Shown here piece by piece: positions 8,729 through 17,102 of a DNA stretch of 64,000 bases. The notes beneath the pieces are model-generated. The model saw nothing but the letters and a program-made list of their open reading frames with translations, did not search any database and was not told the origin of the DNA. The stretch covers positions 62,001 to 126,000 of the forward strand of contig NZ_QGDQ01000008.1 of the NCBI RefSeq assembly GCF_003149145.1. The letters are read 5' to 3'. The DNA comes from Quadrisphaera granulorum. GTDB taxonomy: Bacteria > Actinomycetota > Actinomycetes > Actinomycetales > Quadrisphaeraceae. The position numbers and the translations under genes are program-made. Each line of letters opens with the position of its first letter. Within the stretch, counting starts at the first letter, position 1.

Positions 8729-9891
8729 CCACCCTCGAGCACCAGACCCCCGCGACGGACCACCTCGAGGACAACGAGGACCTCGTCGCCGGGACCCCCG
8801 TCCCGCCGCCGCCCACGCCGGAGGAGCAGCGGCGCCTGGAGGAGCTGTACACCGACTTCGGCAGCGAGAACCTCATCCCGCTGTGGACGCAGATCGGCGA
8901 CCTCATGCCGTCGTCGCCCCGGCCGAAGGCCGTGCCGCACGTGTGGCGCTGGAACACGCTGCTGCCGCTGGCCCAGCGTGCCGGTGACCTCGTGCCCGTG
9001 GGGCGTGGCGGCGAGCGCCGCGCGATCGCGCTGGCCAACCCCGGCCTGGGCGGGCAGCCGTTCGCCACGCCCACGCTGTGGGCGGCCATCCAGTACCTCG
9101 GCGGCCACGAGGTGGCACCGGAGCACCGGCACAGCCAGAATGCGTTCCGCTTCGTGGTGGAGGGCGAGGGCGTGTGGACCGTCGTCGACGGCGACCCCGT
9201 CCGCATGAGCCGCGGTGACTTCCTCCTCACGCCGGGGTGGCGCTTCCACGGCCACCACAACGAGACCGATCAGCCGATGGCGTGGATCGACGGGCTCGAC
9301 ATCCCGCTGGTCCACTACACCGACACGTCCTTCTTCGAGTTCGGTGCGGACCGGGTCACCGACTCCTCGACCCCGCGGTTGTCGCGCTCGGAGGAGCTGT
9401 GGTGCCACCCCGGCCTGCGGCCGCTCTCGCAGCTGCAAAACACGGTCTCCTCGCCCATCGGCGCCTACCGGTGGGAGCACACCGACGCCGCGCTGCGCGC
9501 GCAGCTCGAGCTGGAGGCCGCCGGGCACCCGGCCACGGTGGAGCGCGGCCACGCCGCCGTCCGGTACGTCAACCCCACCACCGGCGGCGACGTCATGCCG
9601 ACCATCCGTGCGGAGTTCCACCGGCTCACCGCCGGCACCGCCACGCGCACGCGCCGCGAGGTCGGCTCCAGCGTGTTCCAGGTGTTCGACGGCACCGGCA
9701 CGGTGGTGCTCGGCGGCCCAGAACACGGCACCGAGCACCAGGTGGGCAAGGGCGACCTCGTCGTCGTCCCGTCCTGGGTGCCGTACCAGGTCGTGGCCGA
9801 CGGCGCCGGGCTCGATCTGTTCACCTTCAGCGACCACCCCGTGGTGGAGAAGCTCGCCCTCGCCCGCACGCACATCGAGGACAACGCATGA
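8725..9891 (+). CDS. sdgD: Gentisate 1,2-dioxygenase
   Basis: 388 residues with the double-cupin layout of gentisate 1,2-dioxygenases. The N-terminal half has WRWNTLLPLA and the iron-binding cupin motif (HRHSQNAFRFVVEGEGVWTV around residues 132-152, with GWRFHGHHNE later); the C-terminal cupin is degenerate (SSVFQVFDGTGTVVLGG). The enzyme opens gentisate with O2 to maleylpyruvate using Fe(II). It is translationally coupled to the ligase gene before it and to the hydrolase gene after it. Length and motif order fit the family well. Confidence 0.92.
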   Translation: MTTLEHQTPATDHLEDNEDLVAGTPVPPPPTPEEQRRLEELYTDFGSENLIPLWTQIGDLMPSSPRPKAVPHVWRWNTLLPLAQRAGDLVPVGRGGERRAIALANPGLGGQPFATPTLWAAIQYLGGHEVAPEHRHSQNAFRFVVEGEGVWTVVDGDPVRMSRGDFLLTPGWRFHGHHNETDQPMAWIDGLDIPLVHYTDTSFFEFGADRVTDSSTPRLSRSEELWCHPGLRPLSQLQNTVSSPIGAYRWEHTDAALRAQLELEAAGHPATVERGHAAVRYVNPTTGGDVMPTIRAEFHRLTAGTATRTRREVGSSVFQVFDGTGTVVLGGPEHGTEHQVGKGDLVVVPSWVPYQVVADGAGLDLFTFSDHPVVEKLALARTHIEDNA

Positions 9892-10802
9892 AGCTCTTGA
9901 CCCTGCGCCGCGCCGACGGGACGACCCGCGTCGGCCGGCTCGACGGTCCTCAGGACGACGACGAAGCGCGCGTCGTCGAGCTGGACCCCGCTGCGCTGGA
10001 CCCGACCGGCGGGGGCGGCGCCACCGACGTCGGGGCGCTGCTCGCCGTCGACGGGTGGCAACAGCTCGCCACCCGCGGCGGCCCGGCAGACGGGCCCACC
10101 CACCGCTACGGCGACCTCGACCTCGCCCCGCTGGTGCCGAACCCGGCCAAGGTCGTGTGCGTGGGGCTCAACTACAAGGCCCACATCCTGGAGATGGGCC
10201 GCGACCTGCCCGACCACCCGACGCTGTTCGCCAAGTGGGCCTCCACGCTCACCGGCCCCCGCGACGACGTGCCGCTGCCACCCGAGGACGACGCGCTCGA
10301 CTGGGAGGGCGAGCTCGTCGTCGTCGTCGGCCAGCGCGTGCGTCGCGCGTCCGTCGCCGCGGCCGCCGAGGCGATCGCGGGCTACGCCGTCGCCAACGAC
10401 GTGTCGATGCGCACCTGGCAGTTCCGCACCAAGGAGTGGCTGCAGGGCAAGGTGTGGGACTCCTCCACGCCCGTCGGCCCGGTGCTCACCACCGCTGACT
10501 CCTGGCAGCCGGGCCCGACCATCTCCACACGGGTCAACGGCGAGGAGGTGCAGTCGGCCCCGACCGACGACCTGCTCTTCGGCCCCATCGAGCTGGTCGC
10601 CTACGTGTCGACCATGCTGGAACTGGCTCCCGGTGACCTCATCCTCACCGGCACGCCCGGCGGGGTGGGCAGGGCGCGCAAGCCTCCGCGGTACCTCGTG
10701 GACGGCGACGTCGTGGAGGTGTCGGTGGACGGGCTCGGCACGCTGCGCAACGTCGTCGTCGCTGAGCCAATCGCCGAGCGGCTGGCAGGGGAGGTGGACT
10801 GA
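9888..10802 (+). CDS. Fumarylpyruvate hydrolase (FAH family)
   Basis: 304 residues. FAH-fold motifs: CVGLNYKAHILEMGRDLPDH, the metal-binding acidic cluster DWEGELVVVVG, GYAVANDVSMRTWQ, GKVWDSSTPVGP, and the closing DLILTGTPGGVG. FAH-family hydrolases split fumarylpyruvate to fumarate and pyruvate in gentisate pathways; the position between the dioxygenase and the isomerase points to that step. The N-terminal 70 residues are the less conserved cap region. ATG 9888 overlaps the preceding stop. Confidence 0.9.
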   Translation: MKLLTLRRADGTTRVGRLDGPQDDDEARVVELDPAALDPTGGGGATDVGALLAVDGWQQLATRGGPADGPTHRYGDLDLAPLVPNPAKVVCVGLNYKAHILEMGRDLPDHPTLFAKWASTLTGPRDDVPLPPEDDALDWEGELVVVVGQRVRRASVAAAAEAIAGYAVANDVSMRTWQFRTKEWLQGKVWDSSTPVGPVLTTADSWQPGPTISTRVNGEEVQSAPTDDLLFGPIELVAYVSTMLELAPGDLILTGTPGGVGRARKPPRYLVDGDVVEVSVDGLGTLRNVVVAEPIAERLAGEVD

Positions 10803-10803
10803 C

Positions 10804-11559
10804 GTGGTCGCCCGCCAGGTGCTCGCAGCCGACCCCGCCGTCCTCGCCGACCTGGCCGCGGTGCGGCTGGGGGAGTCTGCGTTCCGCCGGGAGCTCTCCC
10901 GTGTGGACGACGCCGGCTTTGACGCGCCGACGCTGCTGCCCGGCTGGACGCGCCGCCACCTCGTGGCGCACGTCGGTTACAACGCCCGGGCACTCTCCCG
11001 ACTCGTGGTGTGGGCGGACACCGGCGTGGAGACACCCATGTACGCCTCGGCGGAGGCGCGCAACGCCGAGATCGAGATGGGCGCCACCCTGCGGCCTCAG
11101 GCGCTGCGCAGCCTCGCCGAGCACGCCGCCATCGAGCTCGACGTGCGCTGGCGCGACCTCCCCGACGACCGGTGGGCGGCGCCCGTGCGCACCGCGCAGG
11201 GCCGGGAGCTGCCGGTGAGCGAGACGCTGTGGTTGCGCCAGCGCGAGGTGTGGCTGCACGCCGTCGACCTGTGCACCGGGCTGCGGATGCGCGACCTCCC
11301 GGCGGACTTCCTCGAGAGGCTGGTGCCCGACGTCCTCGGGGCCTGGGCGCGTCGTGGCGAGGGCGCCGGGCTGCGGCTCGTGAGTGGTGACCTGAGCTCC
11401 GGCCGGGCCTGGGGTGCCGACGCCGACTCCGCGACAGCCGTGGCTTCGGGCGCCCTGCCCGACCTCGTGGCGTGGGCGACGGGCCGCTCCGCTGACCCGT
11501 ACGGTGATGGGTTGTCCTGGTCGGGGGAGGGGCCGCAGGTGGCGCCGCTCTGGGTATGA
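10804..11559 (+). CDS. Mycothiol-dependent maleylpyruvate isomerase
   Basis: 251 residues from GTG 10804, one base after the preceding stop. The DinB-like N-terminal half carries LLPGWTRRHLVAHVGYNARAL and, about 95 residues later, LRQREVWLHAVDL; H56, E148 and H152 match in spacing the three zinc ligands known from the Corynebacterium enzyme. It isomerises maleylpyruvate to fumarylpyruvate with mycothiol as cofactor, filling the step between the dioxygenase and the hydrolase. Use of mycothiol is itself evidence for an actinobacterial host. Confidence 0.9.
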   Translation: MVARQVLAADPAVLADLAAVRLGESAFRRELSRVDDAGFDAPTLLPGWTRRHLVAHVGYNARALSRLVVWADTGVETPMYASAEARNAEIEMGATLRPQALRSLAEHAAIELDVRWRDLPDDRWAAPVRTAQGRELPVSETLWLRQREVWLHAVDLCTGLRMRDLPADFLERLVPDVLGAWARRGEGAGLRLVSGDLSSGRAWGADADSATAVASGALPDLVAWATGRSADPYGDGLSWSGEGPQVAPLWV

Positions 11560-12476
11560 CCGCCCTCGTTGCTCCCCCTGCCGCGCCGCTGACGTCACTG
11601 CCCGCAGCCGTCACCGGACGCCGTGGCGAGAATGGGCAGGTGTCGCCTGCTCCACGCTCGCTCGTGCTCGACCTGTTCGGTGACTACCTGCGTTACACCG
11701 GGCAGGAGGTCCGCCTGGGGCACATGACCGAGCTGCTGGGCGCCTTCGACGTCGCCCCCGCCACCGTCCGGATGACGCTGTCGCGGTTGCGCCGCGAAGA
11801 CTGGTTCACCACCCGCCGCGTCGGCCGCGAGACCGTCTACCGACTCTCCGACGAGATGCTCTCGCTGCTGGAGCAGGGGCGGCGGCGCATCTTCGCGCCA
11901 CCGCCGGGGAGCTGGGACCGCACCTGGACCATGCTCATCTACGGGCTGGCGGAGTCCGAGCGCAGCGGCCGCGACGAGCTGCGGCGCACCCTCGCTTGGC
12001 ACGGCTTCGGGCAGATGGCGACGTCGACATGGCTGGCTCCCGGTGACCGGCGTGCGGAGATCGAGGCAGCCACGGCCGAGCTCCTCGACGGCGACCTGGT
12101 GGAGCGTACCGACGTGTTCACCTGCGCCGCGCGCGACACCGAGCACGACCGCGCGCTCGCGGCCCGCTGCTGGGACCTGCCGGCGCTCGCGGCCGAGTAC
12201 CAGGAGTTCGTCGACGCGAACGCCGCGCTCGCCGCGCACCCGGAGAAGCTGGAGGGCACGGCGGCGCTCGTGGCCCGCACCGAGTTGATCTCTACCTACC
12301 GGCACTTCCCCTTCAAGGACCCGCGGCTGCCCCCCGACCTGTGTCCTGACGGCTGGCCGGGGCAGCGCGCGTGGGAGCTGTTCACGCAGACCCACGCGGC
12401 GCTGGGGCCGGCTGCGCGCGCCCACGTGGCCTCTGTGCTGCAGACCGACGTGCCGGAGCCTCCCGCCGTCGCGTGA
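11556..12476 (+). CDS. PaaX-family transcriptional regulator
   Basis: 306 residues from ATG 11556, which overlaps the isomerase stop; GTG 11640 would remove a 28-residue head and give the usual family length. PRSLVLDLFGDYLRYTG and LLGAFDVAPATVRMTLSRLR form the PaaX N-terminal HTH; GRETVYRLSDEMLSLLEQGRRRIF and WTMLIYGL the central part; the C-terminal domain follows to DPRLPPDLCPDGWPG. PaaX proteins repress aromatic-acid catabolic operons and are released by the aryl-CoA intermediate. Here salicylyl-CoA or gentisyl-CoA is the likely signal (inference). Confidence 0.88.
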   Translation: MTALVAPPAAPLTSLPAAVTGRRGENGQVSPAPRSLVLDLFGDYLRYTGQEVRLGHMTELLGAFDVAPATVRMTLSRLRREDWFTTRRVGRETVYRLSDEMLSLLEQGRRRIFAPPPGSWDRTWTMLIYGLAESERSGRDELRRTLAWHGFGQMATSTWLAPGDRRAEIEAATAELLDGDLVERTDVFTCAARDTEHDRALAARCWDLPALAAEYQEFVDANAALAAHPEKLEGTAALVARTELISTYRHFPFKDPRLPPDLCPDGWPGQRAWELFTQTHAALGPAARAHVASVLQTDVPEPPAVA

Positions 12477-12493
12477 TCGGCAATCATGCAGTG

Positions 12494-12832
12494 ATGCGTC
12501 GAGTCCTGACGAGCGACCATCAGGCCCCCGACCGGCCTCCGCTGAGCGTCGCGCCAGGCGAGCAGGTCGCGGTGGGGGAGCGAGACACCCAGTGGCCCGC
12601 GTTCGTGTTCGTCACCTCGTCGAGCGGTTCGGGGTGGGTACCAGCGAGGTACCTGGCCATCTCTGGAGCATCCGCGACGGTGGTGACCGGCTACGACACC
12701 ACTGAGCTGACCGCTTCTGCGGGCACCGAGGTCGACGTGCTCGTCGACGACGCGGAGAGCGAATGGTCGTGGTGCCGCTCCGACGAGGGCGCGGAGGGTT
12801 GGGTGCCCCACCGTGCGCTCGGAGATCTCTGA
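12494..12832 (+). CDS. Small SH3-like domain protein
   Basis: 112 residues. It appears as two SH3-like repeats: PLSVAPGEQVAVGERDTQWPAF...GWVPARYL and TELTASAGTEVDVLVDD..WSWCRSDEGAEGWVPHRAL. No signal peptide, so it is cytoplasmic. A GTG at 12473 would overlap the PaaX stop by 4 bp and add seven residues; either start is possible. Function is not known. Confidence 0.75.
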   Translation: MRRVLTSDHQAPDRPPLSVAPGEQVAVGERDTQWPAFVFVTSSSGSGWVPARYLAISGASATVVTGYDTTELTASAGTEVDVLVDDAESEWSWCRSDEGAEGWVPHRALGDL

Positions 12833-12975
12833 CCGCCCCGGACCGGGGACCCCGATGCGCAGATCATCGCGATTTCCGGGCGGAAGAGTTGCCGGTGATG
12901 GCATGGTTCGGGGCGCCGCTTCACCCTCGGCGTGGCGGGCTCACAGCACTGGCGCTGGCGTGAGGAGGTGTCGCG

Positions 12976-13416
12976 GTGCGTCGTCTGGTGGTCGCCGAGG
13001 TCGACGCGAGCGACCTCACTACGTGCCGCCTGCTCGCCGCGTTCGAGCAGCGGCGCGATGCGCTCCTGCCTGTCGCCTTCCTCGCCTTCGACGACGAGGT
13101 CGAGCTCATCCACACCGCGCCGAGCCACCGACGCCGGGGCATCGGATCGGCGCTGCTCGCGCTCGCGCGTCAGGAGGTCCCAGCGCTGCGCTACTCCGGT
13201 GAGCAGACCGAGGACGGCGCCGCGTGGGCACGGGCTCGCGGCCTCGACGTGCCACACGCCGACACCTTCACGCCCGACGCCGAGGTCGCCTGGATGGCGT
13301 CCGCTGTCTACCTCTTCCTGACGCACACCGAGGCCGAGGAGCTGCAGCAGCTCCGGCCGCTGCGCCTGCCCCGCCGCTTGTCGATGAGGTTCCCAGGACG
13401 ACGACGGTCGCGCTGA
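12976..13416 (+). CDS. GNAT-like acetyltransferase
   Basis: 146 residues from GTG 12976. The acetyl-CoA loop is recognisable: ELIHTAPSHRRRGIGSALLALARQE (the RRGIGSALL part is the GNAT motif A), with a short beta-rich N-terminus. The C-terminal 40 residues are basic and leucine-rich and not typical. The fold is small for a GNAT, and part of the N-terminal helix pair is short. Substrate unknown. Confidence 0.65.
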   Translation: MRRLVVAEVDASDLTTCRLLAAFEQRRDALLPVAFLAFDDEVELIHTAPSHRRRGIGSALLALARQEVPALRYSGEQTEDGAAWARARGLDVPHADTFTPDAEVAWMASAVYLFLTHTEAEELQQLRPLRLPRRLSMRFPGRRRSR

Positions 13417-13521
13417 CGCCCACTCTGTGAGCGGGCGGAAGCGTTCATCCGTGAGGTGACGGTGTGACACGGAGGACGCCGTGTCCAGCCCTGTGTCCAG
13501 CCGAACGATCGCGAGCGTCGG

Positions 13522-13655
13522 TAGGGTCCGGGACGTGTTCGCTGACTTCGGCTACTGACCTTCCTTCGGTTCAGCTCCGTCACCGCCGGTGACGGAGCCC
13601 TCCGTCGTGCCGCTGCGGCGCGTGGCCGGCAGCGGTCTGAGCCGAAGGAAGCTCT
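13522..13655 (+). promoter_or_regulatory. Leader with mini-ORF and hairpin hiding the ribosome site
   Basis: A -10-like TAGGGT (13522-13527) precedes GTG 13535 by 7 nt. Two bases after the mini-ORF stop begins TTCCTTCGGTTCAG (13561-13574), which can pair over 14 bp (one G-U) with CTGAGCCGAAGGAA (13637-13650). That right arm contains the AAGGAAG ribosome site of the gene at 13656. Between the arms a perfect 10-bp hairpin (CTCCGTCACC / GGTGACGGAG, 13575-13597) can form. The layout resembles a translational attenuator; the inducing signal is unknown. Confidence 0.55.
13535..13558 (+). CDS. Candidate 7-residue leader peptide (VFADFGY)
   Basis: GTG TTC GCT GAC TTC GGC TAC TGA. The start is 7 nt from a TAGGGT box, so it would be read from a leaderless transcript, and the stop is 2 nt before the left arm of the stem that covers the next gene's ribosome site. 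A ribosome stalled or terminating here would keep that arm open. Reality of translation is inference from layout only. Confidence 0.4.
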   Translation: MFADFGY

Positions 13656-13931
13656 GTGTCCATCTCAGACATCGCGAACGTGCTCGGGCTGGTCGGAGTC
13701 AGCCTCGTGGTCACCACCTACTACCTGCTCCAGTCAGGGCGACTCCAGGTGCAGCATCTGCGGTACTCGGCGACCAACGCGGTCGCCTCGGTGCTCGTCC
13801 TGTTCTCCCTGGCGTTCCACTGGAACCTGTCCTCGGCGGTGATCGAGGGGTTCTGGCTGCTCATCAGCCTGTACGGCTGCGCCCAGTGGTGGCGCGCTCG
13901 CCGTGCGGGAGGAGCGTCGACCGCCGGGTGA
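13656..13931 (+). CDS. Small membrane protein, CBU_0592-like
   Basis: 91 residues from GTG 13656, with a good ribosome site (AAGGAAG, 13645-13651). Three hydrophobic segments (about 5-25, 40-60, 62-80) with SDIANVLGLVGVSLVVTTYY at the start and AVIEGFWLLISLYG near the end fit the CBU_0592-type small integral membrane family, whose role is unknown. The ribosome site lies inside a long stem (see leader entry), so expression is probably controlled at translation. A terminator follows. Confidence 0.75.
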   Translation: MSISDIANVLGLVGVSLVVTTYYLLQSGRLQVQHLRYSATNAVASVLVLFSLAFHWNLSSAVIEGFWLLISLYGCAQWWRARRAGGASTAG

Positions 13932-13939
13932 GGGTCCGG

Positions 13940-13969
13940 GGTGGGGGTCACCTCAGGGTGACCCCCACC
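13940..13969. terminator. Terminator hairpin
   Basis: GGTGGGGGTCACC (13940-13952) and its exact complement (13957-13969) flank a 4-nt loop, 9 bp after the stop of the small membrane protein. Confidence 0.8.
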
Positions 13970-14282
13970 TTCGCGACTCGTCTCCCCGGCGGGGTGTGAG
14001 GCGGCGCTGACACGGTGCGAGAAGGCGTGAACGACCTGACGCTGCTCGACGCCTGGGCCTTGTGCACCTCCCCGCTCTCACTGTGCTCTGCGTGTTGGCT
14101 GCTCCCAGCGGCGCCCGTCCCGCCGTGTCGGAGTCGCGAGAGTGCGGAGGGCGGCGTCGCGGTGAGGTCGATGTGACCGTCACCGCCAGTCGGATGTCCA
14201 CACACGCACTGACCTGCAACGACGACTCATTAGTGCAGGTCAGAGGCTTGCGTGTCCGACAGGTGTTCGATAGTCTTGTCGG
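13970..14282 (+). promoter_or_regulatory. Gene-free gap ending in a leaderless promoter
   Basis: No convincing gene lies in these 313 bp; short frames exist on both strands but lack coding pattern. At its end TTGCGT (14248-14253), a 17-bp spacer and TAGTCT (14271-14276) stand 6 nt before GTG 14283, a clear leaderless promoter for the HNH protein. Confidence 0.65.
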
Positions 14283-16880
14283 GTGCAGGACGTCGACTTC
14301 GAAGCTGTGAAGGCCTGGCGTCGTGACGCGCAGGCGCAGCAGCGCCGCCGTGGCGGCGGGCGTCGTCGTCCGCGGCCGTTGGCGTCGGATGCGGCGGCGT
14401 TGCTGGAGTTGCCCGGTCCGCACGGGTGGTCGGCTGAGCAGAAGGAAGCCGCCTACGTAGCGCTGGACCGCCTCGAGGGATGCGCGGGGGCAGCCGACTC
14501 TGCCCTGTCACCGGAGGAGCAGCGCGAGGCGTGGTGCGCTGAGGTCGTTGCTCGTGCTGAGCGGGCTCGGCGCGCTGGGGTGAACATCAGCGAGTCCGAC
14601 TTGGGGGTGTGGGCCGAGGAGTGGACCTCGGTGCTGGCCGGCGCGGCCCGTCATCGCCAGCGCGCGGTACTGGCGGAGCAGTTCACGGCCTGGCTGGCCA
14701 TGACCCCGGAGCGTGAGCGTGCCGCGGTGGAGCGTGCTCGTCGGGAGCGGCGGGAGGTGCGTGAGGCCCAGGGGCGGCTGGCGGCGTTGCGGTCGGGGTT
14801 GGGCGCCCTGGGGCGGGTGCACGTCGCTCAGCTGGAGGAGGTGGCGGCGATGGCGGGGTTGTACCGGCGTGCGGAGCAGCCGGGCCGCCGCGTGCGCGAC
14901 GACAACGACAGCGGTGACGACGACGGCGACCTCGGTGCCGGTGGTGGTGATGACGCCTCGCCGCGGCAGCGGGCTCGGCGTGGTGTGGAGGAGCTGACCG
15001 AGGGGCTGGAGTCGTTGCTGGCGGAGGTCGCCACGTCGTTGGGGTGGACCAACGCTTCGGCGCGGCGGGTGCTGGCCACGGCGTTGGTGGCGACGACGGC
15101 GATGCCGCGGGCGATGGGGCGTCTTCGCGCCGGGGAGCTGCAGCTGGCGCAGCTGCAGGTGGTGGTGGAGAGGTTGTCCCAGGCTGAGGCGGTGGTGGCT
15201 GAGCAGGTCGATGAGGTCCTGTTCGGTCACGACGGCACCGGGGTGGGTTTGAGCACCGCTGAGCTGCGTCACGAGGCCGATGCGGTGCTGCATCACCTGG
15301 ACGCCGCGGCGGTGAAGGCCCGCGCCAAGCGGCGGGTGCGGGCGCGGGAGGTGGTGTACCGCCCGTTGGGTGACGGGATCGCTCAGTTGAGTTTCACGGG
15401 GCCGGCGCCGGCGTTGGCGGCGGCGCACGCGCAGATCAGTGCGGCGGCGCGGGCGAACCTGTCGCAGTCGCGGGCTGCGGCCCGGCAGGGGCGTGAGGCT
15501 GCTGACGGTGGTGATCCGTATGCGGACCCGTTGGAGGGTCGTGACCCGGTGACGGGTCTGCTGCCCGATGAGCGTGGGATCGATGCGCACCGCTTCGATG
15601 CGGGGTTGGCCGCGCTGGGTGGTGTCCGTCCGGCGTCGTTGACTGAGCATGCGGCGGGCTGGACGGGTGCCACCGTGGAGATGCACGTGAGCTTGCCGGG
15701 GGCGGTGGGGGTGGAGGATGAGCCGGGCTACCTGGAGGGGTATGGGTGGGTGCCGGCGTTCTTGGTCCGTCAGGGTCTGACCTGGCGTGGGTGCCGGTTG
15801 CGGCGGGTGCTGACTGATCCGTTCACCGGTGATCTGATCACCGTGGACGGGCACACCTATCCCGCGTCCTGGCTCACCGCAGAGGACCCGAACCCTGACC
15901 CGGACCCCGACTCTGATGCCGGCCCGGACACCGGTCCGAGCAACGGTCCGGACACCGGGCCCGACGCCGGCCCCCACGGCGGTCCGAGTAACGGGCCGAG
16001 TAACGGGCCGAGTAACGGGCCCAGTAGAGGTCCCAACAATGGGCCGGGTGGCGGGACGGACGGCGGGCCGAGCAACAGCCCGGACAGCGGCCCGGACAGC
16101 GGGCCGGGTGGCGGGCCAGCGCCCGGGCCAGGCGCTGGCCGTCCCGCGCCAGGTGCCTCACAGGGCTCTTCGGCGGGTTCCTCGCCGGGGTCGTTCCGCG
16201 GCATGCCGATACAGATCCTTCCCCCGACGCGCACCGAGGAGGACGTCCTCGGTGACCCCATCGACGACCCCGTCGACGTCTCCCTCGACGGCGCTGACGA
16301 CGCCGACCTCCCTCTGGCCGGTCTGGCTGGTCTGGAGGTGGGTGATCCCTGCCGCGATGGCACCTGCCGTCCGCTGGACCCCAACGACTGCCCCGCTCCT
16401 AATGGTCCCTACCGGCCACCGGCGGCGTTGGACCGATGGGTGCGGCGGGCCTGGGCACGGTGCACGGGTCCGGGGTCCACCGTGCGTGCCTCCGACAGTG
16501 ACCTCGACCACGTGATCCCTTGGCGCCCGGATGGGCGTGGGGGTCCCACGTGCTCGTGCAACCTGGAACCCAAGAGCCGGCGGGTGCATCTGCTCAAGCA
16601 CGCCACCGACCGGCAGACCTGGCGCAATCACGACGATGATCCCGCCGCGGTCCCTTGGACTCAGCGCTGGCAGCAGTACCGGTGCACTCATGGTTCCTCG
16701 CACTACCGCTCACCCCTCGGCGTGGACCACGTGATCAAGCCGAGGCGTCCCGGGCTGCCCGTGCCGAAGTTCCGTGTCGGGGTGTGGCCCCCGTTGCCAC
16801 CGCAGATACCTGAGCCGGACCCGAGGCCGCGACCCCGCCGAGAGATCGCGGAGTCGTTCCCCGACGAGCCCACCTTCTGA
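14283..16880 (+). CDS. 13E12/DUF222 HNH endonuclease-family protein
   Basis: 865 residues. The N-terminal two thirds is the helical DUF222 region typical of the actinobacterial 13E12 repeat family (TTAMPRAMGRLRAGELQLAQ, TAELRHEADAVLHHLDA). Residues about 540-625 are a low-complexity linker of GPSNGP/GPDSGP repeats. The HNH centre follows: SDLDHVIPWRPDGRGGPTCSCNLEP with HLLKHATDRQTW. Known members are multicopy mobile-like genes of unknown biological role with an intact HNH pattern. This member is longer than usual (about 400-600) because of the linker and a C-terminal tail that repeats a VDHVIKPRRPG segment. GTG 14283 is fixed by the promoter 6 nt upstream. Confidence 0.88.
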   Translation: MQDVDFEAVKAWRRDAQAQQRRRGGGRRRPRPLASDAAALLELPGPHGWSAEQKEAAYVALDRLEGCAGAADSALSPEEQREAWCAEVVARAERARRAGVNISESDLGVWAEEWTSVLAGAARHRQRAVLAEQFTAWLAMTPERERAAVERARRERREVREAQGRLAALRSGLGALGRVHVAQLEEVAAMAGLYRRAEQPGRRVRDDNDSGDDDGDLGAGGGDDASPRQRARRGVEELTEGLESLLAEVATSLGWTNASARRVLATALVATTAMPRAMGRLRAGELQLAQLQVVVERLSQAEAVVAEQVDEVLFGHDGTGVGLSTAELRHEADAVLHHLDAAAVKARAKRRVRAREVVYRPLGDGIAQLSFTGPAPALAAAHAQISAAARANLSQSRAAARQGREAADGGDPYADPLEGRDPVTGLLPDERGIDAHRFDAGLAALGGVRPASLTEHAAGWTGATVEMHVSLPGAVGVEDEPGYLEGYGWVPAFLVRQGLTWRGCRLRRVLTDPFTGDLITVDGHTYPASWLTAEDPNPDPDPDSDAGPDTGPSNGPDTGPDAGPHGGPSNGPSNGPSNGPSRGPNNGPGGGTDGGPSNSPDSGPDSGPGGGPAPGPGAGRPAPGASQGSSAGSSPGSFRGMPIQILPPTRTEEDVLGDPIDDPVDVSLDGADDADLPLAGLAGLEVGDPCRDGTCRPLDPNDCPAPNGPYRPPAALDRWVRRAWARCTGPGSTVRASDSDLDHVIPWRPDGRGGPTCSCNLEPKSRRVHLLKHATDRQTWRNHDDDPAAVPWTQRWQQYRCTHGSSHYRSPLGVDHVIKPRRPGLPVPKFRVGVWPPLPPQIPEPDPRPRPRREIAESFPDEPTF
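15919..16134 (+). repeat. 12-bp coding tandem repeats (Gly-Pro-Ser/Asp linker)
   Basis: Units of the form GGGCCGAGTAAC / GGCCCGGACAGC repeat with a 12-bp period inside the HNH gene, including three near-identical copies around 15988-16023. They encode GPSN/GPDS steps of a flexible linker, a site likely to vary in length between strains. Confidence 0.8.
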
Positions 16881-17102
16881 AAGAGCAGCTGAGCTTGAGG
16901 CGGTCCTTTGGGCGCGGGGGCAGTCTCGTCGTTCGCCTCGCGCGCAGGGCTGATCGTCCCTGGTTCGTCTCGCCATGAACGTGAGCGTCGCGTTTCCGAC
17001 CCTTCTGTCGGGGGAGTGACGCTCCGTCGTTATGTGAGGGATGTGCCGCTGGCCCTCGTCGTCGTCCGCCTCCTCCTCGCCCTGCGCGGACAGGGCGGCG
17101 GC

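Noticed and set aside
13948-14310. Short frames on both strands in the gap before the HNH gene
   Set aside because: No ribosome site, no conserved motif; the gap is explained by terminator and promoter.
15919-16134. Regular repeats suggesting a CRISPR array
   Set aside because: Units are 12 bp and in-frame coding, without unique spacers or cas genes.
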